Source: Bhargavaea changchunensis
GTDB taxonomy: Bacteria; Bacillota; Bacilli; Bacillales_A; Planococcaceae
Direction of reading: 5' to 3'
Length of the DNA stretch: 64,000 nt
Assembly (NCBI RefSeq): GCF_042665595.1
Contig: NZ_JBHTCT010000003.1
Coordinates: 182,994-246,993, forward strand
Positions 1-8,599 of the stretch are shown one piece after another (positions within the stretch are counted from its first letter, which is position 1; each line of letters opens with the position of its first letter). Position numbers and translations under genes: made by a program. The notes beneath the pieces are model-generated. The model saw only the letters and a program-made list of their open reading frames with translations, was not told the DNA's origin and searched no databases.

Positions 1-2
1 AT

Positions 3-2087
3 CAGGCCGCTTACCGGAAAATCCTTGTCGGCTCACAGGGCGGGGCCAACCCGCTCAACCGCCATAGTTTACCTGACGTCCACTTCCGCACGACAGATGA
101 AATGCTGAAGGAATTCGAATTCCTCGGCGAGGAAAAGGCGGAGCAGATCGTCATCGACAACCCGCAGCAGATTGCAGACCTGATCGGCGATGTCCAGGTC
201 ATCAGGGATGAGCTGTATACGCCTGTCATTGAAGGGGCGGACGATGAAGTCAGAAATCTGACGTATACGATGGCACGCTCGATTTATGGTGAGGAGCTGC
301 CTGAGATCGTCACCGAACGGATCGAAAAAGAATTGAAGTCCATCATCGGACACGGCTTCGGGGTCATTTATCTGATTTCGCACAAGCTGGTCAAAAAGTC
401 GCTGGACGACGGCTACCTTGTCGGATCCCGGGGGTCGGTCGGCTCGTCGCTTGTCGCGACGATGATGGAAATCACCGAAGTCAATCCGCTTCCGCCGCAC
501 TATGTATGCCCGTCCTGCAAAAAGTCGGAATTCATCACAGACGGTTCCATCGGCTCCGGCTTCGACCTTCCGCGAAAAGATTGTGAAACCTGCGGAGTCG
601 CAATGACAAAAGACGGCCATGATATTCCGTTCGAGACATTCCTCGGCTTCAAGGGCGACAAGGTCCCGGATATCGACCTGAACTTCAGCGGCGAATACCA
701 GCCTCGCGCGCACAATTATACAAAAGAGCTGTTTGGTGAAGACTATGTGTACCGTGCGGGCACCATCGGCACGGTAGCCGAAAAGACGGCATACGGTTAC
801 GTGCGCGGTTACATGAACGACAATGGCCTGACGATGAGAAATGCGGAAATCGACCGTCTTGTCCAGGGCTGCAGCGGCGTCAAGCGGAACACCGGTCAGC
901 ACCCGGGGGGAATCATTGTTGTGCCGGACACGATGGATATCTATGATTTCAGCCCCGTGCAGTTCCCGGCGGACGACCAGGAGGCGTCGTGGAAGACGAC
1001 TCATTTTGACTTCCATTCGATCCACGATAACCTGCTGAAGCTGGACATCCTCGGGCACGATGATCCTACGGTCATCCGAATGCTTCAGGATCTGTCCGGC
1101 CTGGATCCGAAAAAGATTCCGGTCGACGACCAGGAAGTCATGAAGATATTCAGCACACCTGAATCTCTTGGGGTCACCGAGGAGCAGATCAGGTGTAAAA
1201 CCGGTACGCTCGGCATCCCTGAATTCGGCACCCGCTTTGTCCGACAGATGCTGGAGGATACGAGGCCGTCCACGTTCTCGGAACTCGTCCAAATTTCCGG
1301 GCTGTCCCACGGAACTGACGTCTGGCTCGGCAATGCGCAGGAACTGATCCACAACAAGACCTGCGTGCTGTCCGAAGTGATCGGCTGCCGGGATGATATC
1401 ATGGTCTACCTGATGCACAAAGGTCTTGAGCCATCGCTTGCGTTCAAAATCATGGAGTCGGTGCGGAAAGGCCGCGGACTCACTCCCGAGTTTGAAGCGG
1501 AGATGAAGAAGAATGGCGTTCCGGACTGGTACATCGACTCCTGCAAAAAAATCAAGTACATGTTCCCGAAGGCACACGCCGCCGCCTATGTCCTCATGGC
1601 AGTACGGATTGCGTGGTTCAAGGTCCATAAGCCGCTGCTCTACTATGCGGCGTACTTCACCGTCCGCGCATCCGACTTTGATCTGATCGCGATGAACAAG
1701 GGATCTGCGACGATCAGGGCCCGCATCGACGAAATCGAGGCCAAGGGACTGGATGCATCGCCGAAGGAAAAGAGTCTCCTGACCGTCCTTGAGCTTGCGC
1801 TTGAAATGTGCGAACGCGGGTATAAATTTGGTAAGGTGGATCTCTACAAATCTAAGGCGACCGAGTTCGTCATCGAAGGCGATTCACTGATCCCGCCATT
1901 TAACGCGGTACCCGGCCTCGGGAATAACGTGGCCCGCGCAATTGCGGAAGCAAGAGAAAATGGGGAGTTCCTTTCCAAGGAAGATCTCCAGCAGCGCGGC
2001 CGTGTTTCGAGAGCCATTATCGACTACCTGGATGAGCTCGGATGCCTCGAAGGCATGCCCGAAGCCAACCAGCTCTCGCTTTTCTGA
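3..2087 (+). CDS. polC: DNA polymerase III alpha subunit, PolC type (3' part)
   Basis: C-terminal part of the Gram-positive replicative DNA polymerase; the reading frame is open from the window edge, so the start and the exonuclease domain lie outside. About 694 residues are visible, roughly half of the usual 1,430-1,440. A zinc-binding module is seen (CPSC, then CETC about 25 residues on), followed by the palm motif PDIDLNFS with catalytic aspartates and later the FPKAHAAAY segment typical of family C polymerases. The last residues, QLSLF, match a beta-clamp binding peptide. PolC works in the cytoplasm at the replication fork. It precedes rimP as in B. subtilis. Identification is certain; only the missing 5' end limits it. 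Confidence 0.97.
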   Translation, partial: QAAYRKILVGSQGGANPLNRHSLPDVHFRTTDEMLKEFEFLGEEKAEQIVIDNPQQIADLIGDVQVIRDELYTPVIEGADDEVRNLTYTMARSIYGEELPEIVTERIEKELKSIIGHGFGVIYLISHKLVKKSLDDGYLVGSRGSVGSSLVATMMEITEVNPLPPHYVCPSCKKSEFITDGSIGSGFDLPRKDCETCGVAMTKDGHDIPFETFLGFKGDKVPDIDLNFSGEYQPRAHNYTKELFGEDYVYRAGTIGTVAEKTAYGYVRGYMNDNGLTMRNAEIDRLVQGCSGVKRNTGQHPGGIIVVPDTMDIYDFSPVQFPADDQEASWKTTHFDFHSIHDNLLKLDILGHDDPTVIRMLQDLSGLDPKKIPVDDQEVMKIFSTPESLGVTEEQIRCKTGTLGIPEFGTRFVRQMLEDTRPSTFSELVQISGLSHGTDVWLGNAQELIHNKTCVLSEVIGCRDDIMVYLMHKGLEPSLAFKIMESVRKGRGLTPEFEAEMKKNGVPDWYIDSCKKIKYMFPKAHAAAYVLMAVRIAWFKVHKPLLYYAAYFTVRASDFDLIAMNKGSATIRARIDEIEAKGLDASPKEKSLLTVLELALEMCERGYKFGKVDLYKSKATEFVIEGDSLIPPFNAVPGLGNNVARAIAEARENGEFLSKEDLQQRGRVSRAIIDYLDELGCLEGMPEANQLSLF

Positions 2088-2091
2088 TTTG

Positions 2092-2120
2092 TTGCAACAG
2101 CCGTGCGGCTATGGTAAAAT
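2092..2120 (+). promoter_or_regulatory. Sigma-A promoter of the rimP-nusA-infB operon
   Basis: TTGCAA (2092-2097), a 17-bp spacer and TAAAAT (2115-2120), directly after the polC stop codon. Transcription would start near 2127, leaving a leader of about 90 nt before rimP. Confidence 0.75.
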
Positions 2121-2150
2121 GGATTCAACAAGTTCGGATAGTCGCGCACA

Positions 2151-2182
2151 GAAGAGTGGGGTCCCCCGCTCTTTTCTGTTTG
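2151..2182 (+). terminator. Hairpin plus T-rich tract in the rimP leader (polC terminator / possible attenuator)
   Basis: A 10-bp stem (2151-2160 paired with 2165-2174, with G-T wobbles) of the type AGAGTGGGG/CCCCGCTCT is followed by TTTTCTGTTTG. It lies downstream of the 2092-2120 promoter, so it can end polC transcripts and also act as a leader terminator for the nusA operon. NusA-dependent autoregulation through a leader terminator has been described for this operon in B. subtilis (from memory); that it works so here is inference. Confidence 0.6.
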
Positions 2183-2216
2183 TCGGGGGAAATTCCCTGT
2201 AAACAAGGAGGTCCTT

Positions 2217-2693
2217 ATGAGCAAAGTTACACAAGAAGTCGAAACATTGGTCACGCCGATCCTCGAAGAGCAGGATCTGGAACTTGTCGACATCGAATTT
2301 GTTAAAGAGGGACGCGATTGGTTCCTGCGGGTGTTCATCGACACGCCCGGGGGAGGCATCGACATCGAGCAGTGCGCGGCTGTCAGCGAACAGCTGAGCG
2401 TCAAGCTTGATGAGGCGGACCCGATTTCGCAAAACTACTTCCTGGAAGTCTCTTCGCCGGGTGCCGAGCGCCCGCTCAAAAAAGAGCAGGACATGGAACG
2501 CGCGGTCGGCCAGTATGTCCATATCAGGACTTATGAGCAGATCGACGGAAGAAAAGAGTTCGAAGGTTATCTCCTTTCTTACGGCGAAGATGGTGCGGAA
2601 ATTGAAATGAAAGTGAAAACACGCAAAGTGAAAGTGCTGATTGCGAAGGACAAAATTGCATTTGCACGTTTGGCCATCGATTTTTCGGCATAA
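2217..2693 (+). CDS. rimP: Ribosome maturation factor RimP
   Basis: Assists maturation of the 30S ribosomal subunit in the cytoplasm. The 158-residue protein has the usual RimP length (about 155). The N-terminal half carries a motif resembling LVDIEFVKEGRDWFLR and the DISSPG-like stretch EVSSPGAERPL, both typical of the family; the C-terminal half is the Sm-like beta barrel. The start ATG follows a near-perfect AAGGAGGT site at 2205-2212. It is the first gene of the nusA-infB operon, 24 bp before nusA. Confidence 0.95.
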   Translation: MSKVTQEVETLVTPILEEQDLELVDIEFVKEGRDWFLRVFIDTPGGGIDIEQCAAVSEQLSVKLDEADPISQNYFLEVSSPGAERPLKKEQDMERAVGQYVHIRTYEQIDGRKEFEGYLLSYGEDGAEIEMKVKTRKVKVLIAKDKIAFARLAIDFSA

Positions 2694-2717
2694 TGTCGGG
2701 ATAGGAGTGAAATACAG

Positions 2718-3932
2718 ATGAGCAGCGATCTTCTTGAAGCGCTCAACGCCCTTGAGCAACAAAAGGGCATTTCGAGGGATGTGCTTGTCGAGGCGATTGA
2801 AACCGCCCTCGTCACCGCATACCGCCGCAATTTCAACCAGGCGCAGAACGTCCGTGTCGATTTGAACATGGACGCAGGCACGATGAAAGTGTACTCGCGC
2901 AAGGATGTCGTCGAGGAGGTCGAGGATGACCGCCTGCAGGTCTCGCTTGAGGAAGCTCGCAAAGTCAATCCTCTGTATGAGATCGGTGACGTGCTGGAAG
3001 AGGAAGTGACTCCACGGAACTTCGGCCGCATCGCAGCCCAGACGGCGAAACAGGTTGTCACGCAACGTGTACGCGAGGCTGAACGCGGCATGATCTACGA
3101 TGAGTATGTGGACCGGCAAGACGACATCGTCAACGGTGTCGTCGAACGCTTGGATCCGCGCAACATCTATGTGAGCCTGGGCAAGGTGGAAGCGGTTCTT
3201 CCCCAGAATGAGCAGATCCCATCCGAAACCTACCGCCCGCATGACCGCATCAAGGTATATATCACGAAAGTGGAGCGTGCTTCCCGTGGCCCGCAAGTGT
3301 TCGTTTCGCGGACTCATCCCGGCCTGCTGCGCCGACTGTTCGAGATGGAAGTGCCGGAAATCTATGACGGCATCGTCGAGATCAAGTCAATTGCCCGTGA
3401 GGCCGGCGACCGCTCCAAAATTTCAGTCTATGCCCATGATGAAGATGTCGATCCTGTCGGTTCCTGCGTCGGAGCCCGGGGCAACCGGGTACAGACGATC
3501 GTGGATGAATTGTCCGGGGAAAAGATCGATATCGTGGAATGGTCCGAGAATCCGGAAATTTTTGTGGCGAATGCACTGAGCCCTGCCAAAGTGCTGGATG
3601 TACTCGTCAATGAAGAGGACAAGTCGACTACAGTCGTCGTTCCTGACTACCAGCTTTCCCTCGCCATCGGCAAACGCGGGCAGAACGCCCGCCTTGCGGC
3701 AAAACTTACCGGCTGGAAGATCGACATCAAGAGTGAGGCGGATGCAACGGAACTTGGCATCTACCCCCGAACGGTGACCGATGAGCCGGAAGAACAATGG
3801 GAAGACGAAGAGTGGACCGAAGATGCCGGCGGCCTGTATGATGAACCGGGCATAGGCGATCGGAACCCGGAAAATATCGACCTGTACGAAGACGTACGGG
3901 ATGAAGACGAAGCTGAATCGAAAGAAGACTGA
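2718..3932 (+). CDS. nusA: Transcription elongation/termination factor NusA
   Basis: Binds RNA polymerase, promotes pausing and intrinsic termination. Order of domains: N-terminal RNAP-binding domain (about residues 1-125), S1 domain (about 135-200), then two KH domains (about 230-345; GARGNRVQ and GKRGQNARLA are the KH loop motifs). The 404-residue protein is longer than B. subtilis NusA (about 370) because of an acidic Asp/Glu-rich tail of some 50 residues. The start has a GGAGTG site 12 bp upstream. It is second in the operon and probably autoregulated through the leader hairpin at 2151-2182. Confidence 0.97.
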   Translation: MSSDLLEALNALEQQKGISRDVLVEAIETALVTAYRRNFNQAQNVRVDLNMDAGTMKVYSRKDVVEEVEDDRLQVSLEEARKVNPLYEIGDVLEEEVTPRNFGRIAAQTAKQVVTQRVREAERGMIYDEYVDRQDDIVNGVVERLDPRNIYVSLGKVEAVLPQNEQIPSETYRPHDRIKVYITKVERASRGPQVFVSRTHPGLLRRLFEMEVPEIYDGIVEIKSIAREAGDRSKISVYAHDEDVDPVGSCVGARGNRVQTIVDELSGEKIDIVEWSENPEIFVANALSPAKVLDVLVNEEDKSTTVVVPDYQLSLAIGKRGQNARLAAKLTGWKIDIKSEADATELGIYPRTVTDEPEEQWEDEEWTEDAGGLYDEPGIGDRNPENIDLYEDVRDEDEAESKED

Positions 3933-3952
3933 CTCTTGAAAGGATGGGAGCA

Positions 3953-4231
3953 ATGGGGAACGGCAAGAAAATCCCTCTCCGGAGATGCTCGGCAACCGGC
4001 GAAATGTTCCCGAAAAAAGAGATGATCCGCGTCGTCCGGACAAAGGAAGGCGAAGTTTCCGTGGATCCGACAGGAAAGAAGTCGGGCCGCGGCACCTACA
4101 TCTCCAAATCGGAAAAGGCTGTTGAAATGGCGAAAAAGCGGAAATCGCTGGACAGCCAGCTGGGCGTCAAAGTTCCTGAAGAAATCTACGATGAGGTACT
4201 GCGCCTCATCCTGAGAGAAAAACTGCTATGA
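3953..4231 (+). CDS. rnpM: RNase P modulator RnpM (YlxR family)
   Basis: Small basic RNA-binding protein of the YlxR family, recently named for modulating RNase P in B. subtilis. 92 residues; the family signature R-C-x2-T/S-G-x3-PK (RRCSATGEMFPKKEMIRVV) and the loop DPTGKKSGRGTY are plain. ATG 3953 is preferred over the in-frame ATG 3944 because the latter overlaps the AAAGGA ribosome site and because the resulting N-terminus matches the B. subtilis length. It overlaps rplGA by four bases (ATGA). Confidence 0.93.
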   Translation: MGNGKKIPLRRCSATGEMFPKKEMIRVVRTKEGEVSVDPTGKKSGRGTYISKSEKAVEMAKKRKSLDSQLGVKVPEEIYDEVLRLILREKLL

Positions 4232-4545
4232 ACGAACAAAAGATTTACAGCCTATTGGGGCTGGCGGCGCGCGCCCGCAAAATTGCGACAGGCGAGGATC
4301 TCGCCATCGAAGCGATCCGTTCGGGAAAAGCGAAGCTTGTCATTCTGTCTGGCGATGCTTCGGACAATACCCGTGGCAAAGTCACTGACAAGGGTGCCCA
4401 TTACGGAATTCCAGTGCATGAGTTCGGGACGAGATACGAACTGGGCCATGCAATCGGAAAGGAGGCGCGCGTCACACTGGCGATATTGGACAGCGGCTTT
4501 GCGAAAAAGCTGTCCAGCCTGCTTGAGGAACCAGAGGAGGACTGA
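4228..4545 (+). CDS. rplGA: L7Ae-family ribosomal protein YlxQ
   Basis: 105-residue member of the L7Ae/L30e/S12e kink-turn-binding family, found in the nusA-infB operon of Firmicutes. The start ATG overlaps the rnpM stop (ATGA), implying translational coupling. Visible family features are the N-terminal LLGLAARARK segment, the ILSGDAS strand-turn and a Cys-free core. Its exact role in the ribosome or in RNA processing is not known. Confidence 0.92.
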   Translation: MNEQKIYSLLGLAARARKIATGEDLAIEAIRSGKAKLVILSGDASDNTRGKVTDKGAHYGIPVHEFGTRYELGHAIGKEARVTLAILDSGFAKKLSSLLEEPEED

Positions 4546-4549
4546 CTGA

Positions 4550-6955
4550 ATGACGAAAATGAGAGTTCATGAATATGCGAAAAAGGTGAATAAGTCGAGC
4601 CGTGAAGTCATTGACGAGCTGGACAAAATGAAGGTGGACGTCAAGAACCATATGTCGGTGCTTGACAGTGATGTAACATCAAAGCTGGACCGTAAATTCG
4701 GTCAGGGCGGGAGCCGTCCGAACAATCAGAGCGGCAATCGTCCGGCAGGCCAAAACGGCGGTAACCGCCAGGGTGGTCAAGGCGGCGGCAATCGTCCGGC
4801 AGGCCAGGGCGGCGGCAACCGTCCGGCAGGCCAAGGCGGCGGCAATCGTCCGTCAGGCCAGGGCAGCGGCAATCGTCCGTCAGGCCAAGGCGGCGGCAAC
4901 CGTCCGTCAGGCCAGGGCGGCGGCAACCGTCCGTCAGGCCAGGGCGGCGGCAACCGTCCGTCAGGCCAGGGCGGCAGCAATCGTCCGTCAGGCCAGGGCA
5001 GCGGCAATCGTCCGTCAGGCCAGGGCGGCGGCAACCGTCCGGCAGGCCAAGGCGGCGGCAACCGTCCTGGCGGCAACAACCGTCCCGGGGGCCAAGGCGG
5101 CAATCGCCGTGGCGGGGGCCGCAAGATCCGCGGTACCCACCAAGGGAAAAAGAGAAACTACAGCCAGCAGCAGGCTCCTCGCACACCAAAGCCGCTACCG
5201 GAGAAAATCACTTTCTATGAGTCCCTGAGCGTTGCGGAACTCGCGAAAAAGCTTGGCAGGGAACCATCCGAGATCATCAAGAAGCTCTTTATGCTCGGCG
5301 TCATGGCGACGATCAACCAGGAGCTTGATAAAGATGCGATCGAACTGATCTGTGCCGACTATGGTGTGGAAGTGGAAGAAGAAATCCGCATCGACCGCAC
5401 AGACCTTGAGACCTACTTCGAAGAAGAAGAAGGTGCAGAAGAGCTTAAGGAAGAACGTCCGCCTGTCGTCACGATCATGGGCCACGTTGACCACGGGAAG
5501 ACGACGCTTCTTGACTCCATCCGGAACACGAAAGTGACCGAAGGAGAAGCGGGAGGCATCACCCAGCACATCGGTGCCTATCAAGTCGAAGCGAACGGCA
5601 AGAAAATCACCTTCCTCGATACACCGGGACACGCTGCGTTTACAACCATGCGTGCACGCGGTGCGAAAATCACCGACATTACCATTCTCGTCGTTGCGGC
5701 GGATGACGGTGTCATGCCCCAGACTGTCGAAGCGATCAACCACGCAAAGGCTGCAGAAGTGCCGATCATCGTGGCGGTGAATAAGGTCGACAAGCCGACG
5801 GCAAACCCTGACCGTGTCATCCAGGAACTGACCGAGCACGGTCTCGTACCGGAGGACTGGGGCGGAGACACGATCTTCGTACCGGTGTCCGCTCTGAAAG
5901 GCGAAGGGATTGATACCCTGCTCGAAATGGTCGTGCTCGTTTCCGAAGTGGAAGAACTGAAGGCCAACCCTGACCAGAATGCCCGCGGAACCGTCATTGA
6001 GGCACAACTGGATAAGGGCCGCGGCGCCGTTGCAACCCTGCTTGTGCAGGAGGGAACACTCAAAGTCGGTGATCCGATTGTTGTCGGCTCCACATTCGGG
6101 CGTGTCCGGGCAATGGTCAATGATGTCGGCCGACGGGTTAAAGAAGCGCTCCCTTCGGCTCCTGTTGAAATCACAGGCCTGAGTGATGTACCGTTCGCGG
6201 GTGACCGTTTCGTCGTCTTCGAGGACGAAAAGACGGCTCGCCAGGTCGGTGAATCACGCGCGATGGACGACCTTCAAGAACAGCGCGGCGAAAAGAACCG
6301 CGTCACCCTTGATAACCTCTTCGAACATATGAAGCAGGGTGAAATGAAAGATATCAACCTGATCGTCAAAGCTGATGTTCAGGGTACGGTCGAGGCGCTT
6401 GCCGCTTCCCTCATGAAAATCGAGGTTGAAGGCGTCAACGTCAAGATCATCCATACCGGTGTCGGTGCCATCACTGAATCGGATATCACTTTGGCGGCTG
6501 CATCCAATGCCATCGTCATCGGATTCAACGTCCGTCCTGATGTAAACGCGAAACGCGCCGCTGAGGCAGAGGGCGTTGATGTCCGGCTTCACCGCATCAT
6601 CTATAAGGTGATCGAAGAGATCGAATCCGCGATGAAGGGAATGCTGGATCCGGAGTTCGAAGAGAAGATCATCGGCCAGGTGGAAGTGCGTGAAACCTTC
6701 AAGGTTTCCAAAGTGGGCACGATCGCAGGCGGCTATGTCACCGACGGCAAAGTCACAAGAGACTCCGGCGTGCGGGTGATCCGCGACGGCGTGGTCATCT
6801 TTGAAGGCGAGCTGGATACGCTCAAACGCTTCAAGGATGATGTTAAAGAAGTCTCCCGCGGGTATGAATGCGGCCTGACCGTCAAAAACTATAACGACAT
6901 CCAAGAAGGCGATGTCATCGAAGCGTTTGTAATGGAAGAAGTCGAGCGGAAGTGA
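4550..6955 (+). CDS. infB: Translation initiation factor IF-2
   Basis: GTPase that delivers fMet-tRNA to the 30S subunit. 801 residues. N-terminal IF2N-type domain (1-50), then a Gly/Asn/Arg/Pro/Gln-rich low-complexity linker (about 51-195) built of ten 9-residue repeats (see 4781-5050), a second IF2N domain (about 220-275), and the G domain with GHVDHGKTT (G1), DTPGHAAF (G3) and NKVDK (G4), then domains II-IV. The start has GAGGAGG upstream. The linker is unusually repetitive; the rest is normal for the family. The stop overlaps the ylxP start. Confidence 0.98.
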   Translation: MTKMRVHEYAKKVNKSSREVIDELDKMKVDVKNHMSVLDSDVTSKLDRKFGQGGSRPNNQSGNRPAGQNGGNRQGGQGGGNRPAGQGGGNRPAGQGGGNRPSGQGSGNRPSGQGGGNRPSGQGGGNRPSGQGGGNRPSGQGGSNRPSGQGSGNRPSGQGGGNRPAGQGGGNRPGGNNRPGGQGGNRRGGGRKIRGTHQGKKRNYSQQQAPRTPKPLPEKITFYESLSVAELAKKLGREPSEIIKKLFMLGVMATINQELDKDAIELICADYGVEVEEEIRIDRTDLETYFEEEEGAEELKEERPPVVTIMGHVDHGKTTLLDSIRNTKVTEGEAGGITQHIGAYQVEANGKKITFLDTPGHAAFTTMRARGAKITDITILVVAADDGVMPQTVEAINHAKAAEVPIIVAVNKVDKPTANPDRVIQELTEHGLVPEDWGGDTIFVPVSALKGEGIDTLLEMVVLVSEVEELKANPDQNARGTVIEAQLDKGRGAVATLLVQEGTLKVGDPIVVGSTFGRVRAMVNDVGRRVKEALPSAPVEITGLSDVPFAGDRFVVFEDEKTARQVGESRAMDDLQEQRGEKNRVTLDNLFEHMKQGEMKDINLIVKADVQGTVEALAASLMKIEVEGVNVKIIHTGVGAITESDITLAAASNAIVIGFNVRPDVNAKRAAEAEGVDVRLHRIIYKVIEEIESAMKGMLDPEFEEKIIGQVEVRETFKVSKVGTIAGGYVTDGKVTRDSGVRVIRDGVVIFEGELDTLKRFKDDVKEVSRGYECGLTVKNYNDIQEGDVIEAFVMEEVERK
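4781..5050 (+). repeat. Ten in-frame 27-bp tandem repeats in infB
   Basis: Ten consecutive 27-bp units each encode GGGNRP(S/A)GQ with single Gly/Ser swaps (GSG, GGS). Degenerate flanking copies extend from about 4729 to 5121. The DNA units are near-identical (GGCGGCAACCGTCCGTCAGG type), so copy number is likely to vary by slippage while staying in frame. Confidence 0.95.
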
Positions 6956-7230
6956 TTGTCGCCGCCGAATGTGAATTCTTCCTGTACGAAACACATTCGC
7001 TAAAGGAAAAGCGGGCGATTCTGCAGCGCATGCTCACCAGGGCCCGTCAGCAGTACAACATCTCCATCGCCGAAACGGACCATCAGGACCTTTGGCAGCG
7101 TGCCGGTCTCACCCTGGCTGCGGTATCTTCCTCGGGGACCGTGGCCGAGCGTGAGATCGACCGGGTGCTGAACTTCCTGATGTCCCACTCGGGCTGGGAG
7201 ATGACAAGCAGCAAGAAGTATCATTTATAG
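6952..7230 (+). CDS. ylxP: YlxP/DUF503 family protein
   Basis: 92-residue DUF503 protein. The GTG start overlaps the infB stop codon (GTGA), so it is translationally coupled. The family pattern is visible: a short beta strand (MIVAAECEFFLYE), SLKEKR, a helix, and the ending SGWEMTSSKKYHL. The protein is always found in the nusA-infB-rbfA operon in Firmicutes and is thought to touch ribosome assembly; its biochemical function is unknown. Confidence 0.9.
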   Translation: MIVAAECEFFLYETHSLKEKRAILQRMLTRARQQYNISIAETDHQDLWQRAGLTLAAVSSSGTVAEREIDRVLNFLMSHSGWEMTSSKKYHL

Positions 7231-7250
7231 CGGAAGCCGAGGTGTTCTAT

Positions 7251-7604
7251 ATGACAATGAGGGCAAACCGCGTGGCGGAACAGATGAAAAAAGAAATGGG
7301 CGACATTATCGGCCGAAAGCTGAAGGACCCGAGAATCGGGTTCGTCACGGTTACCGACGTCGAGGTGACCGGCGACCTTCAGCAGGCGACAGTGTTTATC
7401 TCGGTTCTTGGCGATGACCGTCAGAAGGAAGATACGCTAAAAGGCCTGACAAAGGCCAAGGGATTCATCCGTTCTGAGATCGGAAATCGGATCCGCCTGC
7501 GAAAGACGCCGGAGCTGCTTTTCGAATTTGATGAGTCCGTCGACTACGGCAACCGGATCGAATCGCTTCTCCGTGAGGTAAACGAAGCGAATCCGGAAGA
7601 CTGA
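7251..7604 (+). CDS. rbfA: 30S ribosome-binding factor RbfA
   Basis: KH-like assembly factor needed for maturation of 16S rRNA 5' end and cold adaptation. 117 residues, same as B. subtilis. The N-terminus MTMRANRVAEQMKKE is characteristic, as is RLRKTPELLFEFDESVDYGNRIE near the C-terminus (A-N-G KH-type region). ATG 7251 is chosen: GAGGTG at 7239-7244 lies six bases upstream and the N-terminus aligns with family members; the earlier in-frame GTG 7242 overlaps that site. Confidence 0.95.
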   Translation: MTMRANRVAEQMKKEMGDIIGRKLKDPRIGFVTVTDVEVTGDLQQATVFISVLGDDRQKEDTLKGLTKAKGFIRSEIGNRIRLRKTPELLFEFDESVDYGNRIESLLREVNEANPED

Positions 7605-7608
7605 GAAT

Positions 7609-7643
7609 AAGCCTGCAGCCTTTCCGGCATGCAGGCTTGTTTT
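7609..7643 (+). terminator. Hairpin between rbfA and truB
   Basis: Nine-bp stem AAGCCTGCA (7609-7617) / TGCAGGCTT (7630-7638) with 12-nt loop, followed by GTTTTCC. It may partly separate truB-ribF from the nusA operon. Confidence 0.6.
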
Positions 7644-7670
7644 CCGTACATAGGAAAGGAGGAGAACGCC

Positions 7671-8594
7671 ATGCTTGAGGGAATCCTGCCTCTCTGGAAA
7701 GAAAAGGGGATGACTTCACACGACTGTGTTTTCCGGCTCAGGAAGATTCTCGGGATGAAACGCATCGGCCATACGGGCACACTCGATCCGGATGTCGAAG
7801 GCGTCCTTCCGATCTGCCTCGGCCGAGCGACAAAGGCGGCCGAGTATGTGACGGACATGGGAAAGACATACGAGGCCGTCGTCAGCATCGGCCGTTCCAC
7901 GGAGACCGAGGATGCCTCGGGAGCGACAGTGGAACAGGATCTGACCCCAAAGCGTTTCTCCGGCTCGGAAATCCGGGAAGTGCTCCAGGCGCTGACCGGT
8001 GAAATCACACAGATCCCTCCGATGTATTCGGCGGTGAAGGTGAACGGGAAGCGGCTGTATGAGTATGCGCGTCAGGGACAATCTGTCGAGCGGCCTTCGC
8101 GAAGGGTTCTGATTAGAGAGATTGAACTTTTGTCTCATGGGCAGTTGTTTGAAGGCAATGAAGTGGAATTTCGGATCAGGGTCGTCTGCGGTAAGGGTAC
8201 CTATATTCGCACGCTCGCTGTGCAAATCGGCGAAAAGCTGGGCTTTCCGTCCCATATGGCTTCCCTTGTGCGAACCGCATCCGGTCCCTTCATGGCAGAA
8301 GACTGCCTGACACTGTCGGAAGTCGAACAGCAGCGGGATCGCGGCATCCTGGAAGCGGCACTGCTTCCCGTTGAACGGGCGCTGTCCGAGTTTCCTACCT
8401 TGAAGGCGGATGACGTTCTTCTTGCCAAAATAAGGAACGGCCAGGTGCTGCCTGCGCATCCGCTGCTTGCTGATCACCCGAGGATTGTCATTTATGATGG
8501 CGGCCGGGCGGTGGCCGTTTATCGGCGCCATCCTGAAAAAAACGGGTTGATGAAGCCCGAGAAAATGTTTGGCATGGCTGAAGACAAGAGGTGA
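7671..8594 (+). CDS. truB: tRNA pseudouridine(55) synthase TruB
   Basis: Forms pseudouridine 55 in the T-loop of tRNAs. 307 residues, as usual. The catalytic aspartate lies in GHTGTLDP (Asp39); further TruB motifs are TKAAEYV and GTYIRTLA (about 180-190). ATG 7671 has a strong AAAGGAGGAG site eight bases upstream. The 3' end touches ribF. The C-terminal PUA-like region is present (to about residue 300). Confidence 0.96.
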   Translation: MLEGILPLWKEKGMTSHDCVFRLRKILGMKRIGHTGTLDPDVEGVLPICLGRATKAAEYVTDMGKTYEAVVSIGRSTETEDASGATVEQDLTPKRFSGSEIREVLQALTGEITQIPPMYSAVKVNGKRLYEYARQGQSVERPSRRVLIREIELLSHGQLFEGNEVEFRIRVVCGKGTYIRTLAVQIGEKLGFPSHMASLVRTASGPFMAEDCLTLSEVEQQRDRGILEAALLPVERALSEFPTLKADDVLLAKIRNGQVLPAHPLLADHPRIVIYDGGRAVAVYRRHPEKNGLMKPEKMFGMAEDKR

Positions 8595-8599
8595 GCAAA

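Noticed and set aside
69..1628. Long minus-strand frame opposite polC
   Set aside because: Shadow of the high-GC coding strand; no start site, and the plus strand carries unmistakable PolC motifs.
2040..2305. Short plus-strand frames across the polC-rimP junction
   Set aside because: They run through the promoter, the leader hairpin and the rimP start, with no ribosome site of their own.
4641..5189. Cys/Arg/Pro-rich frames opposite the infB repeats
   Set aside because: Produced by the 27-bp repeats read in other frames; no independent support.
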